From Pseudoalteromonas piscicida (GTDB lineage: Bacteria; Pseudomonadota; Gammaproteobacteria; Enterobacterales; Alteromonadaceae): a stretch of 64,000 nt of DNA. Under the pieces are notes generated by a model that saw nothing but the letters and a program-made list of their open reading frames with translations, was not told the origin of the DNA and searched no databases. The stretch is taken from NCBI RefSeq assembly GCF_002208135.1, contig NZ_CP021646.1:1223501-1287500 (forward strand), written 5' to 3'. The position numbers and the translations under genes are program-made. Within the stretch, counting starts at the first letter, position 1. The number at the start of each line of letters is the position of its first letter. Below are positions 63,913-64,000 of the stretch, piece by piece.

Positions 63913-64000
63913 TCCCATTACTATGCCTCTAAGTGGCCAAAACCTAATTGAAGCCAGTGCAGGTACGGGGAAAACTTACACCATCACCGGTTTATATCTG
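63899..64000 (+). CDS. recB: RecB, exonuclease V beta subunit, N-terminal fragment
   Basis: Only the first 34 residues are in the window, but SGQNLIEASAGTGKTYTITG carries the UvrD-type Walker A site that starts RecB. GAGGAGG upstream of the ATG at 63899 is an excellent ribosome binding site, located inside the end of recC, so the genes are translationally coupled. The frame is open to the window edge. Confidence 0.9.
   Translation, partial: MEMLNPITMPLSGQNLIEASAGTGKTYTITGLYL

Overview
The window looks like chromosomal DNA of a marine gammaproteobacterium of the Alteromonadales, most likely Pseudoalteromonas. This is inferred from gene content and protein style: AspS, RuvCAB, TolQRAB-Pal-CpoB, a tRNA-Lys cluster, NadA, a tRNA-Ser and RecC-RecB, with many TonB, GNAT, GGDEF and MarR/LysR type accessory genes. 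No phage, transposase or CRISPR array is visible.

Layout. 1-4.9 kb: the end of a DUF2254 membrane protein, a small membrane protein, a GNAT acetyltransferase, a membrane-anchored XRE regulator, a secreted trypsin-like protease and a short DUF1015-like protein. 4.9-16.5 kb: one tightly packed minus-strand operon of nine genes, read as TonB-dependent receptor, ABC ATPase, two ABC-2 permeases, SbnH/Y4yA-like PLP decarboxylase, SbnA-like and SbnB-like 2,3-diaminopropionate (Dap) enzymes, MATE exporter and HisC-like aminotransferase. It has the marks of a metallophore locus, but no NIS synthetase, NRPS or ATP-grasp ligase is present. This is the best candidate here for an undescribed system. A secreted SGNH/CE2-like esterase lies upstream and the DUF1015 protein lies convergent at the end. 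18-26 kb: HIT protein, a tandem pair of unrecognised paralogues, a group II PLP decarboxylase divergent from a MocR regulator, a yeast-type cytosine deaminase and a solute-binding protein. 26-31.5 kb: TrmK, a MarR-HlyD-FUSC efflux operon with SlyA-like operators, and a TehA/SLAC1 transporter divergent from a LysR regulator. 31.6-36 kb: a DUF417 protein and the ovothiol pair OvoA-OvoB. 36-40.4 kb: lipoproteins, an MFS exporter, two zinc-protease-like proteins and DUF72.

40.5-53.5 kb is the conserved core: aspS, ruvC-ruvA-ruvB, a 1.07-kb intergenic region with a candidate small RNA, tolQ-tolR-tolA-tolB-pal-cpoB, a remarkable array of eight identical tRNA-Lys(UUU) genes, and nadA. In the array each of the seven spacers carries a truncated 19-nt copy of the tRNA 5' end followed by a conserved, hairpin-containing segment. 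53.5-56.5 kb, after tRNA-Ser(GGA), is a small AT-rich patch of hypothetical and broken genes. 56.6-64 kb: solute-binding protein, TetR-regulated Old Yellow Enzyme, GAF-like/GGDEF protein, recC and the start of recB.

A striking global property is that seven otherwise convincing genes are each broken by a single-base shift: the MocR regulator, HlyD, TehA, LysR, OvoA, the HNH-like protein and RecC. Most shifts fall in short G/C runs. This may be systematic sequencing error or real decay, and it should be settled before any of these genes is called a pseudogene.
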